This document shows, piece after piece, positions 22,151 to 29,748 of a stretch of 36,647 nt of DNA (its first letter is position 1; every line of letters starts with the position of its first letter). The position numbers and the translations under genes are program-made. This DNA is from Euryarchaeota archaeon Ods01 (GTDB taxonomy: Archaea; Halobacteriota; Halobacteria; Halobacteriales; Halorutilaceae). Below the pieces are notes generated by a model. It searched no databases and was not told the origin of the DNA. It saw only the letters and a program-made list of their open reading frames with translations. The stretch covers positions 1-36,647 of the forward strand of contig JAQZCZ010000008.1 in NCBI GenBank assembly GCA_028751095.1, written 5' to 3'.

Positions 22151-23368
22151 ATGTCCGGAACCGCGGTGGCGGCAGGCGAAAACGTTGAGGAGACGTACTT
22201 CCGCCGTCTCTTCGACGTTCTTGGTGCAAAGGGGACGGTAGTTCTCGTTGCGTTTCCCGCCGTCGTCGGCGCGTCGTCGGCTTTCGGCGACGCCGTTAGC
22301 CCTGTCGTCGCTGGCTTCATACTCACGGCGGCTTTTCTCTACGCCCTTCTTCTCGACAAGGAGAGGTCGCCGACCGACGATATCGACGCCGTCGGCGTCT
22401 CTTTCGTCGTCGTCTCGGCGGGCTACACCGTACTCGCCGCCGCTGGTGTGGGTGCCGGACCGTTCTCGGCTCTAGTCGCCGCTGTCGTCGTCTTCGCCGC
22501 CGTCGTCTACGGATACGTCTTCCGCGAAGGCATACCCGACGACTTCTCCTCCGAGTCCCTGAGCGAACTCGACGCCGACCCCCTTCATATAGACGTTGTC
22601 GGCTTCGCTATCGTCGAGATACTCATCGTCTACTCGATTCTGCTGGCGACCGGATGGGGCGAGTTCGCTAACTCGCCCGCGTTCGGCGTCCTTGCTTTCC
22701 TCGTCTACGCCGGCACTGTCTCCGCCTTCGCCGGATACGCCGTTGTGACGCGCGAGGTTGTTGTCTCACGTACCGACGACGAGGTACACGAACTCTTAGC
22801 CGGTGTCCTAGGCGATATCTCTGCGATAGAAGACGACGTTCTCCGAGACGATATCGCGTCGAGAATGCGTCTCGTCGCCGACTGCCTCGACGGCGTCAAG
22901 CTACCGACTGAGGTCGAAGATGAACACGGCGAAGTGCCGGTCGTCCTTTCGACCAGAAGACCCGACGCACGCCGTGTCGAGGCATCGGTCGATGAGGTAC
23001 TTGACGTTGCCGACGAGAAGGGGTTCACGGGCTACGCCGTACACGGCGAAACCGTCTTTCTGTTCCGTAACGGCAGTATGGCGAAGTACTACCGAGACGG
23101 CGAGTACGGATACGACGCCGACGGATTCGACGACACCGTCGCCGACGTCACGTTCCACACGCTCGACCACCGGACCCTGAATGAACTCGACGACGTAACC
23201 CCGAAGGACGAGGACGTAGTCGACCCCGACGAGGTCGAGGCGAGGGAAGAAGAAGAAGACGACGAAGACGAGGAGAGGTCGCAGACACTCAACGTCGGCG
23301 GCGAGGAGATAGATATGGAGGAGATGTTCGAGAAGGCGGACGAGGTCATGGAGGACCTCTCCGAATAG
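22151..23368 (+). CDS. six-helix membrane protein with an unrecognised cytosolic domain, copy A
   Basis: A 405-residue protein. Six membrane helices lie in the first 215 residues, from TVVLVAFPAVVGASSAFGDA to FGVLAFLVYAGTVSAFAGYA. A soluble region follows: a helical part (HELLAGVLGDISAIEDDVLR), then an alpha/beta module with GEVPVVLSTRRPDA, ADEKGFTGYAVHGETVFLFR and NGSMAKYYRDGEYGY. An acidic tail ends it. I recognise no family. It is paralogous to the next gene, with the same helix count and domain order. The ATG at 22151 is the first start that leads into the membrane part; a much longer upstream reading is antisense to other genes. Confidence 0.78.
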   Translation: MSGTAVAAGENVEETYFRRLFDVLGAKGTVVLVAFPAVVGASSAFGDAVSPVVAGFILTAAFLYALLLDKERSPTDDIDAVGVSFVVVSAGYTVLAAAGVGAGPFSALVAAVVVFAAVVYGYVFREGIPDDFSSESLSELDADPLHIDVVGFAIVEILIVYSILLATGWGEFANSPAFGVLAFLVYAGTVSAFAGYAVVTREVVVSRTDDEVHELLAGVLGDISAIEDDVLRDDIASRMRLVADCLDGVKLPTEVEDEHGEVPVVLSTRRPDARRVEASVDEVLDVADEKGFTGYAVHGETVFLFRNGSMAKYYRDGEYGYDADGFDDTVADVTFHTLDHRTLNELDDVTPKDEDVVDPDEVEAREEEEDDEDEERSQTLNVGGEEIDMEEMFEKADEVMEDLSE

Positions 23369-23390
23369 CTTGCCCGAACGTATTACCCCA

Positions 23391-23401
23391 ATCTATTTAT
23401 C
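23391..23401 (+). promoter_or_regulatory. TATA box supporting a GTG start
   Basis: ATCTATTTATC lies about 30 bases before the GTG at 23426, the right distance for a leaderless transcript. The first gene of the pair therefore need not be cotranscribed with the second. Confidence 0.45.
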
Positions 23402-23425
23402 TCGTTACGCGACATATTTTTTGTC

Positions 23426-24748
23426 GTGAGACAGACGACAGGAGACGGAGGGGTTGAAAACGCACGTCGGTTCCTCGGTTCAGTAGCCGACCTGGTGACA
23501 GTCAAGGGACTGGTACTGCTGTTCTTCCTCTCCGTTATCACGGGTATCTCGGTCGTAGCCGGAACCGTCGTCGAAGGCTTCTACCCGGGACTCGCCCTCA
23601 CGTTCCTCTTAGCCGGTAGCGCAATCTTCGAGAAGCTCTATTACGACAGGTTCGACGCCGTCGGCGTCGTCGCGGTCGGTCTCGCGGCGGCGTACACGGC
23701 TCTTGAGTTCGTCGGGGTTCTCCAAGACCTCTGGTTCCCCGTAGCCGCCGCCGTTCTTCTCCTCGCTACCGCGGCGTACGACGCGTGGAGCCAAGACGTT
23801 GCTGACGCCGCCCAGTTCGTCGAGAATCTCGATGTTGTTGGACTCCACGGCGGTATACTGTTTTTCCTCTACGCTATCCTTCTCGCGGGCGCACCCCTTG
23901 ACTTCATCTACGCCCCCGTCTTCCCCGCCGTCCTTCTGTTCTTCGCCCTCTCCCTTCTCCTCACCACGATAGCCTACGCCGCGCGGTCCCCGTCGGTCAC
24001 CTCCGAGGAGCTACACCACAGGCTCGTGTCGGTCGTTAACGGTCTCGAAGACGTTCAGGACACCGAGAGCCGCGAGAAGCTAGCCCAGCATGTCCGCGCG
24101 GTCGCACAGGCGCTTCAGGGCGTCCATGTTCCGAGCCGTGTTTCGGTTGAGGGCGGCGCGGTTCCGGTCGTCCTGCCCGCCGCCGGACCGCCGGTGTACG
24201 AAGCCGACGGCTACGAGGCGCTCGTCGACTTCGTCCGCGACAGCCGTCTCACGGGCTACGCAGTCGATGATGGTGACGTTCTTCTGGTCAAGAACGGCGA
24301 GCCTACGCTCTACTATCTATCCGACAAGGACCGTTTCGGTCATGCTGACGCACTCCCTGACGGATTCTTCGAAGAAGCACGCGTCTACTCGGCGGCGTAC
24401 GCCTTCGTCGACTCGGTTGAGGCGGTCCTGCCTCTCCCCGGAGACGACGTTTCGGGCGACGACTGGGCGGAGGAGGCTGTCGAGAGCGTTGAGGAAGCGA
24501 AAGGAACCGATGACCTGAGTTCGCTCATCGGCGAAGAAGGTGACGTTAACGCCCTGCTCGGTCAGAGTTCGCGGGAAGCCGAATCCCTCGATACCGAGAG
24601 TACGACCGAAGAAGACGAACTCACGGAAGACACAGAAGCCGAATCCCGACGGGAAGACGCCGACGAATCCCGAGAGGACGATGACGACGACACCGACGAC
24701 ACCGACGACAAGACGGGCGTCGACAAGGTCGACGAAATCTTCGACTAA
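23426..24748 (+). CDS. six-helix membrane protein with an unrecognised cytosolic domain, copy B
   Basis: A 440-residue paralogue of the protein at 22151. Six helices run from KGLVLLFFLSVITGISVVAG to APVFPAVLLFFALSLLLTTI. The soluble part repeats the same elements: ELHHRLVSVVNGLEDVQDTE, GAVPVVLPAAGPP, FVRDSRLTGYAVDDGDVLLV and KNGEPTLYYLSDKDR. A long Asp/Glu tail ends KVDEIFD. The GTG at 23426 starts the conserved part. Its stop overlaps the convergent cofD stop. Tandem duplication followed by divergence is the simplest origin. Confidence 0.78.
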   Translation: MRQTTGDGGVENARRFLGSVADLVTVKGLVLLFFLSVITGISVVAGTVVEGFYPGLALTFLLAGSAIFEKLYYDRFDAVGVVAVGLAAAYTALEFVGVLQDLWFPVAAAVLLLATAAYDAWSQDVADAAQFVENLDVVGLHGGILFFLYAILLAGAPLDFIYAPVFPAVLLFFALSLLLTTIAYAARSPSVTSEELHHRLVSVVNGLEDVQDTESREKLAQHVRAVAQALQGVHVPSRVSVEGGAVPVVLPAAGPPVYEADGYEALVDFVRDSRLTGYAVDDGDVLLVKNGEPTLYYLSDKDRFGHADALPDGFFEEARVYSAAYAFVDSVEAVLPLPGDDVSGDDWAEEAVESVEEAKGTDDLSSLIGEEGDVNALLGQSSREAESLDTESTTEEDELTEDTEAESRREDADESREDDDDDTDDTDDKTGVDKVDEIFD

Positions 24749-25695
24749 ACCTCGATGAGGCGTTCGGTGAGACGCGCCGCGTCCTCACGCGTTTCGAGCG
24801 TCGTATCCTCCTCAACAACCCGACAGCCAACGTCAACCTCCTCGCCGTCTACCACGAGGACATCAAGGAAGTCTGAGTAAGCTTCGTAGACGCCGCGCGA
24901 CGACGCCGGAAGACCCGTCGCCCGCATCAGACGTGCCGCGGGTCCGCTGACGACCTCGCCGCCGACGAAGGGCGAGACGGCGACGACGTGCGTCTCGCGG
25001 AGCGCCTCGCGCACCCCGTCTACGGCGAGCATCGGACCTAGACTCGTCACGGGGTTCGACGGTCCTATGATAACGTCGTCTTCGAGCGATTCGACCGCCG
25101 CATCGGTCGCTGTCGCCTCGTCCCCGCCGCGGAACTCGACGCCACGCGGTTCTGGTCCGCCGTCCTCCGCCACCCACCAGACCTGGAAATGCGTCGCGCC
25201 GTCTTCCGTCTCGACGTACGTCGCCACGCGGTCGTCGGTGACCGGAAGGACGCGCGTCTCGTCGGGAACGCCGAGCCAAGACGCGACGCGTTCGGTCGCC
25301 TCGGTCAGCGTCGCGCCCGTGTCGAGCGCCGACGAACGGACGGTATGCGTCGCGCGGTCCTTGTCGCCGATACGCATGAACTCGCCGTCTCCGGAGAAAG
25401 CGCGTCCCTCGCCCAACGGACGCGCCGGTTCGACGCGTTCGACCTTCGCTCCGTCCCGTGTCAACGCCTCGTGCGTCGCGTGCGTATCGCCGCGCACGCC
25501 CCACCATCTGTCGCGGTCGATGGCGTCGGCGAGGGTGTACAGGACGGTGTCCACGTCGGGACAGACGAGGTTGCCCGAAATCTCGATATCGTCGCCCGTA
25601 TTGACGACGACGTTAAACCCGTTGAGAACGTCACGCGCACCGTCGATTAGCTTCGGCGTGCCCGTTCCGCCCGAGAGGAAGGTAACGTCGGACAT
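24745..25695 (-). CDS. cofD: 2-phospho-L-lactate transferase
   Basis: A 316-residue enzyme that transfers phospholactate to the deazaflavin Fo to make coenzyme F420. The N-terminus TFLSGGTGTPKLIDGARDVL binds the nucleotide donor, and FNVVVNTGDDIEISGNLVCP and VIIGPSNPVTSLGPMLAVDG are further family blocks. It starts one base after the stop of the DNA polymerase gene, so it is cotranscribed with it. F420 serves redox enzymes in haloarchaea; the pterin-like genes upstream may belong to related C1 chemistry. Confidence 0.95.
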   Translation of the reverse strand: MSDVTFLSGGTGTPKLIDGARDVLNGFNVVVNTGDDIEISGNLVCPDVDTVLYTLADAIDRDRWWGVRGDTHATHEALTRDGAKVERVEPARPLGEGRAFSGDGEFMRIGDKDRATHTVRSSALDTGATLTEATERVASWLGVPDETRVLPVTDDRVATYVETEDGATHFQVWWVAEDGGPEPRGVEFRGGDEATATDAAVESLEDDVIIGPSNPVTSLGPMLAVDGVREALRETHVVAVSPFVGGEVVSGPAARLMRATGLPASSRGVYEAYSDFLDVLVVDGEEVDVGCRVVEEDTTLETREDAARLTERLIEV

Positions 25696-25696
25696 C

Positions 25697-28600
25697 TCAG
25701 GTGAAGCTACCGAGTCCCTGCTGGCGCTGTCCCGTCACAACCTCGCTCCACGACCAGCCGAGCGCTTCGAGGATGCGCTCGATAGGCTTTCGGACGGTCT
25801 TCTCCATCATCTTGTCCCAGTCAACCTCGATTTCTTCGGGTATCTGTTCGGCGTACTCGAAACAGACGACATCGGTCGGCGGCAGGTCGCCCTTGACGCG
25901 TTTGACGTACAGCCGTTTAGGCTTGCTACCGCTCGTGAAGTTGGTCCCGAGATGTTCGTTGGCGTACTTCGCGCCCGTCACCTGTGCCGTGTCGGTGTCG
26001 TACGACTCAAGCTTCTGACCGATTCCACCCGGGACGCCGACCTCGTCGTATCCGAACTCGCCGTCCTTGAACCGTGCGACGACATCCTGTATGTACTCCG
26101 AGACCTCGTCGAAGCCCGCGCCGTCGAGTATCATCTCGATAACCTCCTGCTGTACCTCCTTCGTGACTTGCGAGACGTCGCTCCGTTTGTACTCGAAGCC
26201 CGTGATATCGACGTCGTCAACCTCCTTGCCTTCCTTCCAGACGAGATGTCCGGCGTACCGTTTCTTCCGTCCGGCTTGGAAGAAACGCCGGTACAGCTTC
26301 TCGAACTCTATATCCCATCGGTGGGTCTCGGCGTTGAACTCCTCGCGCGCGAACGGGTCGTAGCTCGCGTTTATCGTCTCCTCAAGCCCCACGCCGCGTT
26401 CGATGAGTTCGTCGAGCGAACCGTCGCCGAGTTCGACAAGGGTCGAGTCGGTGTTGTGGAGAACCAGACCGCCTACCCCATCGACGAAGTTCTGGTTGTC
26501 GGAGACAGACAGGTCGTAGACGTAGCCGTCGTGTCCGACCTGCTTGACGACTGGGGAACGTCCTTCGCGGTAGTAGTCGCAGGTGCGGACGGTGTACGAA
26601 CCCTTGTCTTCACGGTACTTGAACGAGTGCTTCTTTCCGCGCTGTGTCAGAAGGAGGGACAAGCCCGCGGCGACCTCTCTGCTCGTCGTTTCGAAGTCGA
26701 AGTTACGTTCAGCGTACTCGTCGGAGTAACGCGGAAACTCGCGTGACCCGTCGCCGCCGACGAGAGCTTCGAGGAAGATGGTCTGCTCCTCCGTCGGCAG
26801 GTGGTAGACGAAGTCAGGGATACGTTTGCCCCGTGACCTCTGCCCCGCAAACTCGCGGAAGAAGACTGCGGAAAGCTCGTTCATCATCTGGAGCTTCTGC
26901 GTCGTACCGTCGTAGGTCACGCTACTAACGCCGTTCTGTGTCTCGTACGACACGGTCCGCTCGCTCTTGGAGGACTCCGTCACCGGCGCTTTGGCGTTCT
27001 CAAACAGCCTTTCGTAGTCGCGCCTGAGCATATCGAGCTTTTCGCGGTCCGAAGACGCGATGCTCGCACCGAACTTACGCGACGAGGTTTCTTCTGTCGA
27101 TGCGCTCCCGTCGGCTACGTAGACCCCGAGAAGCCGGAGGAGAGCCTTGCAGTCATCCGTCCCCACCTCGACGAAACGCTGAACCTTGACCGTTGAGTCT
27201 TTCTCGCCGTCCTTCTCGTGACCAAACCAGACGTAGCCGTCGTCGGCGTGTACGCGTTTTGTCTTCTGTCGCGGCTCACCGTTTCCGCGGCTGTCGGTGT
27301 AGTCCCGTTCGTATCCAGTAAGCACCTCGTACACGTCTACGATGCCGACCTCGTTCACCTCGGGGATGCTCGGAACCCTGAGCGGCTCCTCAATCTCCTC
27401 CGGCTTCCTCTTGACGAGACTGTCCCCTTCCTCAACCACGTACGAATGGTCACGCGTCGTAGTAGATTCACCGAACTTGTGCCGCAGACGGACGACCGGC
27501 TTCTCGGTTCGGTGTCGCATCACCCCTTCGACGGGCTTCCATTCTGCCTCGCCGTCGTCGTTTACTGAGAGAGCGTCCCAGCCTTCGAGATACCGGTACT
27601 CCTTACCGCCGTCCGCGGCTACCGTGCTTCTACTCTCTGCTACTTGGAAGACGGCTTCTATGGGTCGCACACGTATCCGACCGTCGGGGTCGCGCAGAAC
27701 GACGGGTCGGTCGCCCGTGACGCTGTCACCGTAGACAACCTCGTGACCCTCGTCCTCGACGACCTCCTTCGTGTGTTCGATGACTGCCCGTCCCGTCGCG
27801 GTCACGGCGCTTCCCATCTCGCGGTCGTAGAGACGGAAACGGGGGTAACCCGCTACGCCGTAGTAGCTATTCATCACGACCTTGATGGCGTTCTGCTGGT
27901 TGTCGTACTTCTCGTACTCCTCGCTGTCCATCTCGTGCCTGTCGCGCGCCGCCTTCTTCTTGTCGCGCTCCTCCAGAAGCTCGGTCACGATGCTCTTTGT
28001 CAGTCCCTCCGGCTCCTTCCGGAACCGTATCTCGCTCCCGTCGGGCATCTCTACGTCGTACGTCTCTCCGTCGTAACCGTCGCTAACCTTCGTCTCGGGA
28101 CTCGCGTTGACGGTCACCATCGACATGGGGTAGAGCGACGCAAGGTCCAGCACCGCGACGTTCTCACGTATGCCGGTGATAGGTTCGAAGACCTCGCCGC
28201 CCTCGTACTCCTCACCGCCCGACGCGCCTCCCTTCGACGGCAGGACGAACTTGCCGTGCGCCTTACGGAGGACGTAGACATCGACCACGTCGCTCGGTGT
28301 CGTCGCGTCCTCAAGCGAGCATCCGACGAAACGCGCGAGTTCACGGAAGAAGTCGATGACACCGACCTTCTCGTCGATACGGACGCAGAGTTCGACGTCC
28401 ATCTTGTTGTACTCAAGGAGTTTGTCGGGGTCGTCCTCCCAGAGGTCGCCTATCTTGCCCGTGTACGTCACCTTCGACTCGCCGAGCTCCTCTTCGGCAA
28501 TTGCGTCGAGCCTGTAGGATTCGAGTTCGGTGAACTTCATCCGCTGGTAGCCGTACAGAAGGTCGAAGGTCGCGCGTCCCTTGATGGTCGGTCCGCCCCA

Positions 28601-29437
28601 GTCGTCGTGCCAGACCTGCCCGACGCGTGAGAGACGGGTCGCGTCCATTTCGAGCGCCTCCAGACGGTCGATGAGATAGGGAAGGTCGAAGTCGTTTGAG
28701 TTCCATCCCGTCAGAACGTCGGGGTCACGGTCGTTGAGATACTCCAGAAAGCCGTCGAGCATCGCTTCCTCCTCGTCGTACGCTTGGAGGACGTAGTCGC
28801 GGTCGTCGCCCACCTCGTCCTCGTCGATATCCCAGACGAACATACGGTACTCGTCGTCGAACGAGTCCCAGACGGCGATACAGATGATTGGTTCCTCGCC
28901 CTCCTCGGGAAACCCGCGACGGTCGTCTACCTCTATATCGAGTACGCAGGTACGCGCGGGCGAGTCGGCGTCGCACGGTTCGACCTCGTCGGCGTCTATC
29001 TCTATATCCGTATCCCCCGACGAACCGACGCGCAGTCCCGACTTGACGCCCTTGTCGATACGGAACCTGTTGGGGAACAGTATATCCGCCTCGTAATGCG
29101 TGTACGAGTCGCGGACCTCGCCGACATCCGCGGGGATACGCGTGTAGAGACGCGTAAGGTCGTCGCTCTCTATCGACTCATAGCCTTCGTCCGTCCCCGT
29201 GATACGTTCGTCCTCCGTCCCGCCCACCTCCTCGCTCGGGGCGTAGAAGTAAGGACGGAAACCCGTGACACGTACGTGGCGCGCCTCGCCGTCACGCGTC
29301 CGTCCGAAGACATGTACGACAGGACGCGGACCTTCGTCGTCGCTTTCGACGGTGTAGTTGACCTTCAGGACGCCTATTTCCTCCCCGTCCCCGTCGCTCC
29401 CGACGCCGTCGAAGGTCCGCAGACTCGACTGTTCCAT
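25697..29437 (-). CDS. polB1: family B DNA polymerase with an in-frame intein
   Basis: A 1246-residue precursor; extein parts are residues 1-571 and 996-1246 (822 after splicing). The exonuclease is visible as CVLDIEVDDR (Exo I), LTGWNSNDFDLPYLIDR (Exo II) and YNKMDVEL (Exo III). Polymerase motif A is DLASLYPMSMV and motif B is QNAIKVVMNSYYGVAG. Motif C YGDTDS is split by the intein between YGD and TDS, and the KKRYAG motif follows. The enzyme replicates or repairs the chromosome and proofreads. Since motif C holds catalytic Asp residues, the polymerase is inactive until splicing. cofD follows one base downstream. Confidence 0.97.
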   Translation of the reverse strand: MEQSSLRTFDGVGSDGDGEEIGVLKVNYTVESDDEGPRPVVHVFGRTRDGEARHVRVTGFRPYFYAPSEEVGGTEDERITGTDEGYESIESDDLTRLYTRIPADVGEVRDSYTHYEADILFPNRFRIDKGVKSGLRVGSSGDTDIEIDADEVEPCDADSPARTCVLDIEVDDRRGFPEEGEEPIICIAVWDSFDDEYRMFVWDIDEDEVGDDRDYVLQAYDEEEAMLDGFLEYLNDRDPDVLTGWNSNDFDLPYLIDRLEALEMDATRLSRVGQVWHDDWGGPTIKGRATFDLLYGYQRMKFTELESYRLDAIAEEELGESKVTYTGKIGDLWEDDPDKLLEYNKMDVELCVRIDEKVGVIDFFRELARFVGCSLEDATTPSDVVDVYVLRKAHGKFVLPSKGGASGGEEYEGGEVFEPITGIRENVAVLDLASLYPMSMVTVNASPETKVSDGYDGETYDVEMPDGSEIRFRKEPEGLTKSIVTELLEERDKKKAARDRHEMDSEEYEKYDNQQNAIKVVMNSYYGVAGYPRFRLYDREMGSAVTATGRAVIEHTKEVVEDEGHEVVYGDSVTGDRPVVLRDPDGRIRVRPIEAVFQVAESRSTVAADGGKEYRYLEGWDALSVNDDGEAEWKPVEGVMRHRTEKPVVRLRHKFGESTTTRDHSYVVEEGDSLVKRKPEEIEEPLRVPSIPEVNEVGIVDVYEVLTGYERDYTDSRGNGEPRQKTKRVHADDGYVWFGHEKDGEKDSTVKVQRFVEVGTDDCKALLRLLGVYVADGSASTEETSSRKFGASIASSDREKLDMLRRDYERLFENAKAPVTESSKSERTVSYETQNGVSSVTYDGTTQKLQMMNELSAVFFREFAGQRSRGKRIPDFVYHLPTEEQTIFLEALVGGDGSREFPRYSDEYAERNFDFETTSREVAAGLSLLLTQRGKKHSFKYREDKGSYTVRTCDYYREGRSPVVKQVGHDGYVYDLSVSDNQNFVDGVGGLVLHNTDSTLVELGDGSLDELIERGVGLEETINASYDPFAREEFNAETHRWDIEFEKLYRRFFQAGRKKRYAGHLVWKEGKEVDDVDITGFEYKRSDVSQVTKEVQQEVIEMILDGAGFDEVSEYIQDVVARFKDGEFGYDEVGVPGGIGQKLESYDTDTAQVTGAKYANEHLGTNFTSGSKPKRLYVKRVKGDLPPTDVVCFEYAEQIPEEIEVDWDKMMEKTVRKPIERILEALGWSWSEVVTGQRQQGLGSFT
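26453..27724 (-). other. intein in the pol-c site of the DNA polymerase
   Basis: A 424-residue protein-splicing element, precursor residues 572-995. It starts with Ser (SVTGDRPVVLRD) and ends VGGLVLHN, with Thr as the +1 residue. Block B is TTTRDHSYVV and block F is YVYDLSVSDNQNFVDGVGGL. A LAGLIDADG homing endonuclease lies in the middle: LLRLLGVYVADGS near intein residue 195 and FLEALVGGDGS near 317. Both dodecapeptides keep the catalytic Asp, so the endonuclease may be active. The insertion point YGD/TDS matches the pol-c site used by inteins in other archaeal polymerases. Confidence 0.93.
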
Positions 29438-29550
29438 GGGCGTCGTACGCCGTTACCTCACTAAAGTTATGCGAACGGTCCTCGTACGCATTCTGTGGTT
29501 TCTGTGCCGACATAATCATCATGATAAATTGACCGTGACAACCTCTCACA

Positions 29551-29590
29551 AGGATTATATACCCCGGGCACTAAGGGAGACTCAGGAGGT
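29551..29590 (+). promoter_or_regulatory. promoter and Shine-Dalgarno of the small gene at 29599
   Basis: AGGATTATATACC (from about 29550) is a clear TATA box; the start would fall near 29580, leaving a short leader. GGAGGT at 29585-29590 lies eight bases before the ATG at 29599, one of the strongest ribosome-binding sites in the window. Confidence 0.6.
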
Positions 29591-29598
29591 ACAAAGCC

Positions 29599-29748
29599 AT
29601 GTCCACAGCCGAAAGCAGGGACGAGCCGGAACCGAACCTAGAGTCGTACGAGACAGATGACGGTACGGTAATCTATGATTCGGCGAATCCGTTGGCGTGG
29701 ATTAAGGCTGACGAAGACGCGACCCACTCACTCAAGGAAAGAGTCTAA
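29599..29748 (+). CDS. small haloarchaeal protein (DUF7331-like)
   Basis: A 49-residue acidic protein: MSTAESRDEPEPNLESYETD, then DGTVIYDSANPLAWIKADED and a short end. The ESYET-DG-hhhhDxxNPLAWI pattern is shared by very small proteins found across Halobacteria (DUF7331 by memory); the function is unknown. Strong TATA and Shine-Dalgarno elements support expression. It overlaps the convergent RND gene by 21 bases. Confidence 0.75.
   Translation: MSTAESRDEPEPNLESYETDDGTVIYDSANPLAWIKADEDATHSLKERV

Noticed and set aside
25067-26746. Open frame of more than 500 codons antisense to cofD and the polymerase
   Set aside because: It crosses two clear genes, has no family features or promoter, and mirrors the GC-rich third codon positions of the real strand.
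27644-28630. Open frame of more than 300 codons antisense to the polymerase
   Set aside because: It lies wholly within conserved polymerase motifs on the other strand and has no recognisable domain.
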